DNA of 10,014 bases. Source: Chryseobacterium sp. Its GTDB lineage: Bacteria > Bacteroidota > Bacteroidia > Flavobacteriales > Weeksellaceae. Positions 1 through 6,892 of this stretch are shown here, in pieces. Made by a program: the position numbers and the translations under genes. Under the pieces are notes generated by a model, which searched no databases, was not told the DNA's origin, and was given only the letters and a program-made list of their open reading frames with translations. How positions within the stretch are numbered: the stretch's first letter is position 1; each line of letters begins with the position of its first letter. The stretch covers positions 1-10,014 of the forward strand of contig RDDY01000276.1 of the NCBI GenBank assembly GCA_003852805.1, read 5' to 3'.

Positions 1-559
1 CCATGATTCCGTTATCATAAAACTCGTCCCACAATCTTGCGTTTTCTCCCGGTGCGTAAATCCAGTAACGAGCAGATGGATTATTTTCTGCTATCCTGCG
101 CAGCACCTCAAATTCGGTTTCCGTCGCGGTAAAATTCGTTCCCTGATTGCCAACTTTCAGATCTGACAACGCCGGGATATTAGCGATATTCTCTTTAAGA
201 ATAGGGCGCTCTACCAAATTGTGCGTAATGCGGATGCCAGCCTTAAGCGAGTTCGTGTTTTCAACTTTCCATAAACTGTCATCATCGGAAGAATCAACTA
301 TTCGCGGTTCATAGACAATCTCCGCTAACGCGTAACAGCCAGAGTTTTCACCTGTAACCCAGATAATGACTTTGTCGCCAGTTTTGATTCTGCCCTTATG
401 AGCCGAAATGGTCCAGTCGTCCAGTACTCCTGTTCGCAACGCTGTCTCAATATCAAATGCTTTTGGGCTGCATTGAAAAATCCAATAGCTAGTGGGCGAA
501 CTCTCGTTAAAGGCTGAGATGTCGCTTCCCCGCCCTGGCTGATTCTCGTTTAAAGTCAT
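1..559 (-). CDS. EVE-domain protein with McrB-like continuation, partial (probable type IV restriction GTPase subunit)
   Basis: Only the first 186 codons are visible; the frame is open through base 2 and the C-terminus lies beyond the left edge. The ATG at 559 is chosen because everything upstream in this frame lies between or inside nrdB. Residues about 24-155 read as an EVE (PUA-like) domain: YWIF at 25-28, DDWT at 47-50, GDKVIIWVTG at 61-70, CYALAE at 75-80 and GNQGTNFTATETEF at 137-150 region, the usual end of the fold. EVE domains are known to read modified bases such as 5-methylcytosine. Residues 165-186 (YWIYAPGENARLWDEFYDNG and on) match the opening of the N-terminal module seen in many proteins annotated as McrB, so an AAA+ GTPase domain and a neighbouring mcrC are expected outside the window; this is inference. 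No separate promoter is clear and nrdB ends 20 bases upstream, so co-transcription is likely. Base composition is slightly more A+T-rich than nrdB. EVE is near certain; McrB is probable. Confidence 0.82.
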   Translation of the reverse strand, partial: MTLNENQPGRGSDISAFNESSPTSYWIFQCSPKAFDIETALRTGVLDDWTISAHKGRIKTGDKVIIWVTGENSGCYALAEIVYEPRIVDSSDDDSLWKVENTNSLKAGIRITHNLVERPILKENIANIPALSDLKVGNQGTNFTATETEFEVLRRIAENNPSARYWIYAPGENARLWDEFYDNGIM

Positions 560-579
560 GTACAGAATTGTGGACAAGC

Positions 580-1554
580 TTAAAACAAATCCATCGCCGT
601 AATGCTCTTGTCGTGCTTGGTGTAGTCCACCGGGCGCTTGGCAAAGAAATCGTCCATCGAGTTGGCGAAGACTTCTTCTTCAAACCAAACCATCGGTTTG
701 TATTGCTCGGCCGTTACATTGTAGCGCGGCGTCATTCCTATCTTTTTCAATGAGTCGTCCACGCGGAATTTCATGAAGTTCAACAGGTTTTCTTTGGAGA
801 TATTGTCGATTTCACCCAGTTCAAAAATCCAATCCAGAATACGAGATTCAAGTTCTACCGAATCATCAACCAAATCATAAATATGCTCGATGTCTTCGTC
901 GGTCAAAAGCTCGGGTTGCTCCTCGCGGATTTTATTGATGAGGTAAATACCGGCGTTGGCGTGGATTTGCTCATCCACCGAAGTCCACGCAATGATATTC
1001 GACACATTCTTCATAAAGCCTTTGAAACGCGTGAACGACAGAATAATCGCAAACTGGCTGAACAGAGAAACATTCTCGATCAGGATGCTGAACAACAACA
1101 GAGACGAAACATATTCTTTTGCCGTTGTAGAGTTAGCATTCTTCAGAACTTTTGACAGGAATTCGATACGCTCACGAATGGCAGGAATCTCTATCACCGC
1201 CATGAATTCGTCATTGTAACCCAGCACTTCCAGCAGACGCGAATAAGCCTCGCTGTGGCGGAACTCACACTCGGCGAAAGTTGCGCCCAAGCCGTTTAGT
1301 TCAGGCTTCGGCATGTGGTTGTACAGATTTCCCCAGAAAGTCTTTACAGAAACCTCTATCTGTGCAATGGCCAATAGGGCGTTTTTCACCGCATTTTTCT
1401 CATGCGGCTCCAGCTGGCTGTGGAAGTCTTGGATGTCGGCCGTAAAATCTACTTCGGAATGCACCCAGAAAGATTTGTTGATGGCGTCTATGAACTTCAG
1501 AACTTCCGGATATTCAAACGGTTTATAGTTAATTCGTTTATCAAAAATCCCCAT
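580..1554 (-). CDS. nrdB: Ribonucleoside-diphosphate reductase, small (beta) subunit, class I
   Basis: This 324-residue protein is the R2 subunit, which holds the di-metal centre and radical used by the large subunit NrdA to reduce ribonucleotides to deoxyribonucleotides in the cytoplasm. Ligands can be read in the family order: Glu67 is the likely first ligand (Asp in E. coli and mammals), then Glu97 and His100 in ECEFRHSEAY, Glu160 in LLFSILIENVSLF, and Glu195 with His198 in DEQIH. Tyr104, four residues after His100, is in the position of the radical tyrosine, so this is a tyrosyl-radical enzyme rather than a Tyr-less class Ic form. The C-terminal tail (SITAMDLF) is the segment expected to dock on NrdA. 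The open frame extends upstream to a GTG at 1602, but the ATG at 1554 starts MGIFDKRINYKPFEYPEVL, the start I recall for Flavobacteriales homologues, and lies downstream of a good promoter. No nrdA follows; an EVE/McrB-like gene does. Confidence 0.96.
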   Translation of the reverse strand: MGIFDKRINYKPFEYPEVLKFIDAINKSFWVHSEVDFTADIQDFHSQLEPHEKNAVKNALLAIAQIEVSVKTFWGNLYNHMPKPELNGLGATFAECEFRHSEAYSRLLEVLGYNDEFMAVIEIPAIRERIEFLSKVLKNANSTTAKEYVSSLLLFSILIENVSLFSQFAIILSFTRFKGFMKNVSNIIAWTSVDEQIHANAGIYLINKIREEQPELLTDEDIEHIYDLVDDSVELESRILDWIFELGEIDNISKENLLNFMKFRVDDSLKKIGMTPRYNVTAEQYKPMVWFEEEVFANSMDDFFAKRPVDYTKHDKSITAMDLF

Positions 1555-1612
1555 ATTTATAAATTGAAAAGGTGTTACATTTTTACGCTGAACAGTTCGC
1601 ACAGAACATGAG

Positions 1613-1642
1613 CAAATTTAGAAAATAAGACGCCAAACCAAA
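1613..1642 (-). promoter_or_regulatory. Bacteroidota-type promoter for nrdB
   Basis: On the minus strand, TTTG (1642-1639), an 18-base spacer and TAAATTTG (1620-1613) fit the Bacteroidota sigma-ABfr consensus of TTTG, about 19 bases, then TAnnTTTG; the -7 element is a perfect match. Transcription would begin near 1606, giving a leader of about 50 bases before the nrdB ATG at 1554. This also argues against the GTG start at 1602, which would lie almost on the start site. Confidence 0.7.
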
Positions 1643-1672
1643 ACCCGACGCAGGGCCCAGAACGGTAAAACT

Positions 1673-1697
1673 CACGGCAATCCGCACGGGCACGGCA
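1673..1697. repeat. Short direct repeat CACGGCAAT / CACGGCATT upstream of nrdB
   Basis: CACGGCA occurs at 1673-1679 and 1691-1697, exactly 18 bases apart, and the match extends to nine bases with one mismatch. It lies between the nrdB promoter and the DnaA box, a sensible place for an operator pair, but the repeat is short and could be chance. It does not look like an NrdR box. Confidence 0.25.
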
Positions 1698-1706
1698 TTA
1701 AAAAAC

Positions 1707-1715
1707 TTATCCACA
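1707..1715 (+). promoter_or_regulatory. Perfect DnaA box upstream of nrdB
   Basis: TTATCCACA is identical to the strongest E. coli DnaA binding site. It sits between nrdB and the divergent export operon, about 65 bases upstream of the nrdB -33 element. In E. coli, DnaA binds boxes upstream of nrdAB and regulates it, so a similar role is plausible here. Only one box is perfect; the bases after it (AATTAGCATC) are not a good second box. Binding by DnaA of this organism is inferred. Confidence 0.5.
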
Positions 1716-1747
1716 AATTAGCATCAAGCGCGGCGATAACCCGGCCG

Positions 1748-1775
1748 TTGTTTATGACCCGAAATGTAACAATTG
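1748..1775 (+). promoter_or_regulatory. Weak candidate promoter for the export operon
   Basis: TTG at 1748-1750, a 16-base gap, then TAACAATTG at 1767-1775 loosely resembles the Bacteroidota promoter layout and ends about 35 bases before the ATPase start. The downstream element is not a true TAnnTTTG and the spacing is short. It is listed because the operon needs a promoter in this 255-base intergenic region and nothing better is visible on the plus strand. Confidence 0.2.
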
Positions 1776-1809
1776 CAGACTGTGGCGCACTAACTGTAAA
1801 ACACCGGAG

Positions 1810-2502
1810 ATGATCAGGATTGAAGACCTAAACAAAAGCTATGACACCGGCAAATCCAAACTGCATGTATTGAAGGGGATCAACCTGAATATCGGTGCGG
1901 GCGAGTTTGTGTCCATCATGGGTTCATCTGGTTCGGGCAAATCTACGCTGCTGAACATCATCGGCATTTTGGACGAAGCCGATTCAGGCATCTATGAGCT
2001 CGACGGTGTGCCGATAAAAAATCTGTCGGAAATAAAAGCCGCCGAGTACCGCAGCCGGTTCCTGGGCTTCATCTTTCAATCGTTCAACCTCATCAATTAC
2101 AAAACGGCGCTGGAAAATGTGGCGCTTCCACTCTACTACCAAAAAGTTTCGAGAAAGGAGCGGAATGAAAAAGCGCTTCAATACTTGGAAAAAGTGGGTT
2201 TGGCACAGTGGGCGAATCATCTGCCTGCAGAGATGTCCGGCGGGCAGAAACAGCGGGTGGCCATAGCCAGAGCGTTGATCACCGACCCGAAGGTTATCTT
2301 GGCCGACGAGCCCACGGGCGCTTTGGATTCCAAAACCACGCACGACATTATGAAGCTTCTGCAAGAAATTAATGACGGAGGCAAAACCATAGTCGTCGTT
2401 ACCCACGAAGCCGAGGTAGCCGCACAAACCAAACGCAATGTAGAACTGAAGGACGGCATCATCGAGAAAGATGAATTTATCCGGCAACACGTTTTAATCT
2501 GA
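1810..2502 (+). CDS. MacB/LolD-type ABC transporter ATP-binding protein
   Basis: This 230-residue nucleotide-binding subunit powers the export complex encoded by the next three genes. All catalytic motifs are intact: Walker A GSSGSGKST at 38-46, Q-loop Gln90 in FIFQSFNL, signature MSGGQKQR at 142-149 (Met instead of the usual Leu in the first position), Walker B VILADEP ending at Asp166-Glu167, D-loop ALD at 171-173 and switch His199. The stand-alone ATPase length and the opening MIRIEDLNKSY followed by LHVLKGINL are typical of the MacB/LolD/FtsE group, in which the ATPase works with FtsX-fold permeases. The ATG at 1810 is the first reasonable start; a purine-rich CGGAG lies immediately before it, too close to be a textbook ribosome site. 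Its stop is four bases before the first permease, so they are one operon. The transported substrate cannot be told from sequence. Confidence 0.95.
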   Translation: MIRIEDLNKSYDTGKSKLHVLKGINLNIGAGEFVSIMGSSGSGKSTLLNIIGILDEADSGIYELDGVPIKNLSEIKAAEYRSRFLGFIFQSFNLINYKTALENVALPLYYQKVSRKERNEKALQYLEKVGLAQWANHLPAEMSGGQKQRVAIARALITDPKVILADEPTGALDSKTTHDIMKLLQEINDGGKTIVVVTHEAEVAAQTKRNVELKDGIIEKDEFIRQHVLI

Positions 2503-2506
2503 CGAA

Positions 2507-3736
2507 ATGTTCGACATCGACCGCTGGCAAGAAATATTCAGTTCCATCCGCAGCAACGTGTTGCGTACGGTGCTCTCGGGTTTTACGGTGGCGCTGGGAC
2601 TCTTCATTTTCATTGTGCTGTTCGGCATCGGTAACGGAATACAGAACACCTTCAACACGGCCTTCGCAGGCGACGCTGCCAACCTGATACAGATTTTCAC
2701 GGGGAAAACTTCCATTGCTTATCAGGGCTTGCAAGCCGATCGTGAGGTCAGCCTGAACAATCAATCTTACCGAACGGTTACCGAAACGGCTCCCGAAAAA
2801 ATTGAATATTCCAGCCCGCGCTACTCTACCAATATGTTGGTGAAATACGGCAGAGAAAGCGGCAATTACTCGGTGATCGGTGCCACACCCGACGATCAAC
2901 AAATAGAAGAACGCAATCTGGTTGACGGCCGCTACATTTCTGAGCGAGACGTCAAAGAAAAACACAACGTGGCCGTCATCGGGCGACTGATTCAACGCGA
3001 TATGGTGCGGAGGGGAAGCCCGATCGGTCAAACATTAGATATGAACGGCGCCATGTTTAAGATTATCGGCGTATTTTCCGACGAGGGCGGCGACCGCGAG
3101 GAGCGCGTAGTCGTGGTGCCCATCTCCACGCTTCAACAAATGAAGAAAGGCTCCGACACGCTGAGCTCGATTCTTTTGACCTACAACAAAGACCTCAAGC
3201 CCGCTGAAGCGGTGGCCTTCGGCGAGGATCTGGAACGCGAGATAAAAGCGCAACACAAGGTTTCGCCCGATGACGAGCAAGCGGTGATTGTGGTGAACCG
3301 TGCAAAGGAGAACGAAACAACAGTTCAGTTTATGTTTGTAATTGCCGTCGTGGTAGGCTTCATCGGCCTCGGTACTTTAATTGCCGGCATCATTGGCATC
3401 AGCAATATCATGGTTTATATTGTGAAAGAACGGACGCGTGAAATAGGCGTGCGCAAAGCCATCGGCGCAAAACCGTCGAGCATTGTGGGATTGATCATCC
3501 AAGAGAGTGTGGTAATAACGGTGGTATCGGGCCTGATAGGTGTCGGCATCGGTGTATTGACACTGCGGCTGTTGGGCGATAGTTTGGTCAAGTATTTTAT
3601 CACCGATCCCGGCGTGGGCTGGGGATTGATTGCCATTGCCTTCTTTTGTCTGATCTTCGCCGGATTGATTGCCGGCTTCGTCCCGGCCTATAAAGCATCA
3701 CGCATAAAACCGATAGAAGCGTTGAGAAATGAGTAA
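2507..3736 (+). CDS. ABC transporter permease, FtsX/MacB family (first of a paralogous pair)
   Basis: This 409-residue inner-membrane protein has the MacB layout: a short cytoplasmic start (WQEIFSSIRSNVLRT), a first membrane helix at about 22-44, a large periplasmic MacB_PCD domain at about 45-272, then three helices of the FtsX domain at about 274-305, 329-353 and 370-392. The cytoplasmic loop ERTREIGVRKAIGAKPSS at about 308-325 is the conserved coupling segment that contacts the ATPase, and the C-terminus RIKPIEALRNE is the family ending. Unlike proteobacterial MacB it carries no fused ATPase; that is supplied by the gene four bases upstream. It closely resembles the next gene in plan and at both ends, so the two probably arose by duplication and form a heterodimer. 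MacB-type pumps expel antibiotics, peptides or lipids from the periplasm; which applies here is unknown. Confidence 0.93.
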   Translation: MFDIDRWQEIFSSIRSNVLRTVLSGFTVALGLFIFIVLFGIGNGIQNTFNTAFAGDAANLIQIFTGKTSIAYQGLQADREVSLNNQSYRTVTETAPEKIEYSSPRYSTNMLVKYGRESGNYSVIGATPDDQQIEERNLVDGRYISERDVKEKHNVAVIGRLIQRDMVRRGSPIGQTLDMNGAMFKIIGVFSDEGGDREERVVVVPISTLQQMKKGSDTLSSILLTYNKDLKPAEAVAFGEDLEREIKAQHKVSPDDEQAVIVVNRAKENETTVQFMFVIAVVVGFIGLGTLIAGIIGISNIMVYIVKERTREIGVRKAIGAKPSSIVGLIIQESVVITVVSGLIGVGIGVLTLRLLGDSLVKYFITDPGVGWGLIAIAFFCLIFAGLIAGFVPAYKASRIKPIEALRNE

Positions 3737-3761
3737 CCCGCACTGCAATAATTTTTAAGAA

Positions 3762-5033
3762 ATGTCCATTCTTTTCAGCAGAGACACTTGGCAAGAAATC
3801 TACCACTCGCTGCGCAACAACAAGCTGCGCACCTTCCTCACCATGATCGGTGTGGGCTGGGGCATGTTCTTGTATGTGACGCTGCTGGGTGCGGCAAAGG
3901 GAATGGAGAACGGCTTTGACAAACTCTTCTCGGGTTTTGCCACCAATTCCATTTTTCTGTGGGCGCAGAGCACCAACATTCCGTACAACGGCTTCCCGAA
4001 AGGCCGACTGATGGAACTGCATCTGCAAGATATCGACAGATTGCAGCAGGCCATTCCGCAGATAGACTACATTTCTCCACAGAACTCGCGCGGCATGTTC
4101 GGCAGCGGCGGCGAAACCATATCCAGAAGCGGCAAACAGGCGCGTTACAGCATAACCGGTGACTTTCCCGTCGGCAATAAAATTTCTGAAAAGAAGCTGG
4201 TTTACGGCAGATATATCAACGATGCCGATATCGCCGGCAGAAAAAACGTGATTGTCATCGGTGAAGAAATCTATAAGAATCTGTTTGAATCGAAGAAGAA
4301 TGAAAACCCCATAGGCCAATCGGTCAACCTCAACGGCATCTTCTTCAATGTAGTGGGCGTTTTTCGCGTGAAACAAGGAGGCGGAGGTTTGACAAGCGAT
4401 CAAACGGCCTTCATTCCGTTCACCACTTTCGCCAAATTGTACAATACGGGTGACAAGGTAGATTTCTTTGCGATTGTCAGTAAACCCGACGCCGACGTAA
4501 ATGTGGTGGAAGAACAGGTGAAAACAGAACTGAAGCAAATAAACGGCGCCTCGCCGGAAGACACCAACGCCTTTGGCAGCTTCAACCTTGGTAAAGAATT
4601 CAAGAAGTTAACGGGCTTTTTAGCAGGCATGCAGTTTCTTACCATCATCGTAGGTACGCTCACCATTTTGGCGGGCGTCATTGCCATTTCCAACATTCTT
4701 CTGATTACGGTAACCGAGCGAACCAAAGAAATAGGAATCAGACGCGCCTTGGGCGCCAAACCCGGCGAGGTACGAAACCAAATACTTCTGGAATCGGTGG
4801 TGATAACCCTGAGTTCGGGGCTGTTGGGTTTCATTTCCGGAATTTTTGTTCTGATGATCCTCAACGCTGCCACGCGCGACCAAGACAGTTTTCCGTTCTA
4901 CAACCCGACGGTGGATTACGGCAATGTCTTCGCAGCCATGAGCATTATGGTGGTACTGGGCTTGGTCATCGGACTGATTCCAGCACAGCGCGCCGTACGG
5001 ATAAAACCGATTGAAGCGCTGCGCACAGAATAA
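3762..5033 (+). CDS. ABC transporter permease, FtsX/MacB family (second of a paralogous pair)
   Basis: This 423-residue partner starts with RDTWQEIYHSLRNNKLRT, parallel to the first permease, and ends RIKPIEALRTE. The first helix is at about 24-46, the periplasmic MacB_PCD domain at about 47-287, and the FtsX-domain helices at about 289-318, 342-367 and 386-406. The coupling segment ERTKEIGIRRALGAKPGEV lies at about 319-337. The periplasmic domain has diverged clearly from the first permease and contains glycine-rich stretches (FGSGGE, KQGGGG), which suggests specialised roles in a heterodimer rather than redundancy. A gap of 25 bases rich in A and T separates it from the upstream permease, and 24 bases separate it from the adaptor gene, with no terminator in either gap. 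The start ATG at 3762 is preceded by AAGAA, common before Bacteroidota genes. Confidence 0.93.
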   Translation: MSILFSRDTWQEIYHSLRNNKLRTFLTMIGVGWGMFLYVTLLGAAKGMENGFDKLFSGFATNSIFLWAQSTNIPYNGFPKGRLMELHLQDIDRLQQAIPQIDYISPQNSRGMFGSGGETISRSGKQARYSITGDFPVGNKISEKKLVYGRYINDADIAGRKNVIVIGEEIYKNLFESKKNENPIGQSVNLNGIFFNVVGVFRVKQGGGGLTSDQTAFIPFTTFAKLYNTGDKVDFFAIVSKPDADVNVVEEQVKTELKQINGASPEDTNAFGSFNLGKEFKKLTGFLAGMQFLTIIVGTLTILAGVIAISNILLITVTERTKEIGIRRALGAKPGEVRNQILLESVVITLSSGLLGFISGIFVLMILNAATRDQDSFPFYNPTVDYGNVFAAMSIMVVLGLVIGLIPAQRAVRIKPIEALRTE

Positions 5034-5057
5034 AGCATTTAAGAAAAAACGATACGC

Positions 5058-6251
5058 ATGAAAAAGAAATCCGGATTCAAGAAAATACTCTACATACTGC
5101 TCGGCGTCATACTGCTGATTGCGTTATTCTCGGGTATTTCTTATTTAGTAAAATCCAACTCGGCAGAATCTCAGACTTTCCTGACGCGCAAACCCGTTGT
5201 CCAAGATTTGGAGGATAAGGTGACCGCCACCGGAACCATTGTGCCGCGCGAGGAGATCGAGATCAAACCGAATATATCGGGCATCATCCAAACCATCAGT
5301 GTAAAAGAGGGCGACCGTGTAACGGCGGGACAACTGATAGCCACCATCCGCATTGTGCCCAGCGTATCGGATATCAACAATGCACAGCAAGACATCAGCA
5401 ATATGCAGATACAGCTGAACAATGCGCGCACCAATGTTGCCAACCAGCAACAGCAGTATGCAATGCAGAAAAAACTCTTTGACCAAGGCGTGATCTCGCG
5501 TCAGGAATACATAACGGCCAAGCAGCAATTTGAGAGCGTGCAGCAACAGCAGCGCTTGGCTCAACAGCAATTGGCCGCAGCACAGAAACGCCTGCAAATA
5601 GTGCGCACAGGCTCTACGCCTGAGTTGCAAAGCATGGCTACCACGCAGGTTCGTGCAAAATCTGCGGGAACGGTATTGGAAATTCCCGTCAAAGAAGGAA
5701 CGCAGGTTATTGAAGCGAACGCCTTCAACCCCGGAACCACCATCTGTACCATTGCCGACCTGAACTCACTGATATTCAAAGGAACAATTGATGAGGCGCA
5801 AGCCGGAAAGTTGAAAGAAGGGATGGATATGAAAATAATCATCGGTGCGTTGCAGAACAAAACTTTCCCCGGGAGACTGACCCTGATAGCGCCCAAAGGC
5901 AAAGACGAGAGCGGCACCATAAAATTTCCGCTGGAAGCCGATGTCTTCAACCCGACCAACGAGTATATACGCGCAGGCTTCAGCGCCAACGGCGAAATTA
6001 TCTTAAGCAGCCAAAAAAACGCTCTGCTGCTGGATGAATCCTTGGTTCAGTACGAGAAGCAGACCAACGGAAACGACCGCGCCTTTGTGGAAGTGAAGCA
6101 AGCCAACGGAAGCTTCAAGAAACAATACGTGACGCTCGGGGGCAGTGACGGCATCAATGTTCAGATCTTATCAGGCCTCAACAAAGACAGTGAGGTAAAA
6201 GTTTGGAACCCCAGCGATAAAGACAAAGAAGAGTTGAAGAACAAGAAATAA
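5058..6251 (+). CDS. Periplasmic adaptor (membrane fusion) protein, HlyD/MacA family
   Basis: This 397-residue protein should link the permease pair to an outer-membrane channel. A basic start (MKKKSGFKK) and one membrane helix at about 10-30 anchor it in the inner membrane; no lipobox is seen. The first half of the lipoyl/barrel-hybrid domain is at about 45-95 (VTATGTIVPREEIEIKPN, then GIIQTISVKEGDRVTAGQLI). A coiled-coil hairpin follows at about 105-185 and is unusually rich in glutamine. The second lipoyl half is at about 195-240 (VRAKSAGTVLEIPVKEGTQV), then a beta-barrel to about 320 and a membrane-proximal domain to about 385, with a lysine-rich tail. MacA in E. coli lies before MacB; here the adaptor is the last gene, directly before a terminator. 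No TolC-like gene is present in the window, so the outer-membrane partner must be encoded elsewhere. Confidence 0.93.
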   Translation: MKKKSGFKKILYILLGVILLIALFSGISYLVKSNSAESQTFLTRKPVVQDLEDKVTATGTIVPREEIEIKPNISGIIQTISVKEGDRVTAGQLIATIRIVPSVSDINNAQQDISNMQIQLNNARTNVANQQQQYAMQKKLFDQGVISRQEYITAKQQFESVQQQQRLAQQQLAAAQKRLQIVRTGSTPELQSMATTQVRAKSAGTVLEIPVKEGTQVIEANAFNPGTTICTIADLNSLIFKGTIDEAQAGKLKEGMDMKIIIGALQNKTFPGRLTLIAPKGKDESGTIKFPLEADVFNPTNEYIRAGFSANGEIILSSQKNALLLDESLVQYEKQTNGNDRAFVEVKQANGSFKKQYVTLGGSDGINVQILSGLNKDSEVKVWNPSDKDKEELKNKK

Positions 6252-6259
6252 ACCGAGAG

Positions 6260-6284
6260 CCGCATCCAACGATGCGGTTTTTTT
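6260..6284 (+). terminator. Intrinsic terminator of the export operon
   Basis: A perfect seven-base-pair stem (CCGCATC / GATGCGG, 6260-6266 and 6271-6277) with a CAAC loop is followed by seven T. It begins nine bases after the adaptor stop. On the other strand the hairpin is not followed by a T run, so it acts mainly on plus-strand transcripts. The T run overlaps the stop codon of the convergent membrane-protein gene. Confidence 0.9.
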
Positions 6285-6867
6285 ATTTTGCTTTTCTGCG
6301 GAGGAATAAAACCGTATTCAGGAAAAGCAGCAACAGATCCAGCGTTACCCAAATGGCCTCTCGCACATTGGTCGCCTGCAACTCGGCAATTTGGCGTGCT
6401 GCTTTGGTCGATAGTTTCTGGCTCTGGTTAATGTAGTTATTGACCTCTACCAATTGATCCTCATTTTTATTGAGCACGCGGTGCTGAGAAAAATAAGCGA
6501 CTCGGTCGTTCCCCAAGAAACCGACAAGCCAAAACTCATCGGAATCCTCCATGTTGAAATATTCAATGCGGTAATAGTCGGGGTGGATTACGCCGAGGTG
6601 CTTGGCCAAGTTACCGTCTTTGTTGACGCGGATGCTATAAAAATCCATCGGCTGCGGCAGTCGGTTGATCACTTGCACAGAGAGTGCATCTTCTCTCAAT
6701 CCCGCGAAACTGCGTTGGAAAAACCAATAACCGAACGCCGCAACGGTCGCCGCAATAACGACCAAACGAGCGGCACGCGCAAACATCCGCGGTTTTCCTC
6801 GGTCTACCGTAGTCAGTGCCAGTGCAACGCACAAGGCGATGAAAATAATGATTAGAGTTGCAATCAT
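6283..6867 (-). CDS. Small membrane protein of unknown function (three predicted helices)
   Basis: I do not recognise a named family for this 194-residue protein. It has two N-terminal hydrophobic helices (about 2-18, IATLIIIFIALCVALAL, and about 34-50 ending YWFF), a polar region of about 120 residues rich in aromatic and charged residues (for example HPDYYRIEYFNMEDSDEFW), and a final helix at about 171-189 followed by RRKAK. The polar region is probably on one side of the inner membrane; its side is uncertain. The open frame reaches a TTG at 6888, but the ATG at 6867 is preferred: it has AAGG a few bases upstream and the first helix starts at once. It is the last gene of the valS-DUF4241-HD series, 25 bases after the HD gene, and its stop lies inside the T run of the facing operon's terminator. 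Confidence 0.72.
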   Translation of the reverse strand: MIATLIIIFIALCVALALTTVDRGKPRMFARAARLVVIAATVAAFGYWFFQRSFAGLREDALSVQVINRLPQPMDFYSIRVNKDGNLAKHLGVIHPDYYRIEYFNMEDSDEFWLVGFLGNDRVAYFSQHRVLNKNEDQLVEVNNYINQSQKLSTKAARQIAELQATNVREAIWVTLDLLLLFLNTVLFLRRKAK

Positions 6868-6892
6868 AAACCTTGCAAAGATAAACAATCCG

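Noticed and set aside
1555..1602. N-terminal extension of NrdB from a GTG at 1602
   Set aside because: The ATG at 1554 gives the expected family start, and the predicted transcription start near 1606 would leave almost no leader for the GTG.
1768..1800. Possible NrdR box or inverted repeat near the export operon start
   Set aside because: No palindromic pair of the NrdR type could be formed from the sequence by eye.
3600..4538. A minus-strand open frame of 312 codons across the two permease genes
   Set aside because: It overlaps the end of one clear permease gene and the first half of the other, and its translation resembles no family.
6876..6883. TATCTTTG on the minus strand, a perfect -7 element for a promoter of the membrane-protein gene
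   Set aside because: No TTG or TTTG occurs at the right distance upstream, and it would start transcription almost at the ATG. The gene is better explained as the last member of the valS series.
6868..6888. TTG start at 6888 for the small membrane protein
   Set aside because: The ATG at 6867 has AAGG upstream and places the first membrane helix at the N-terminus; TTG starts are uncommon.
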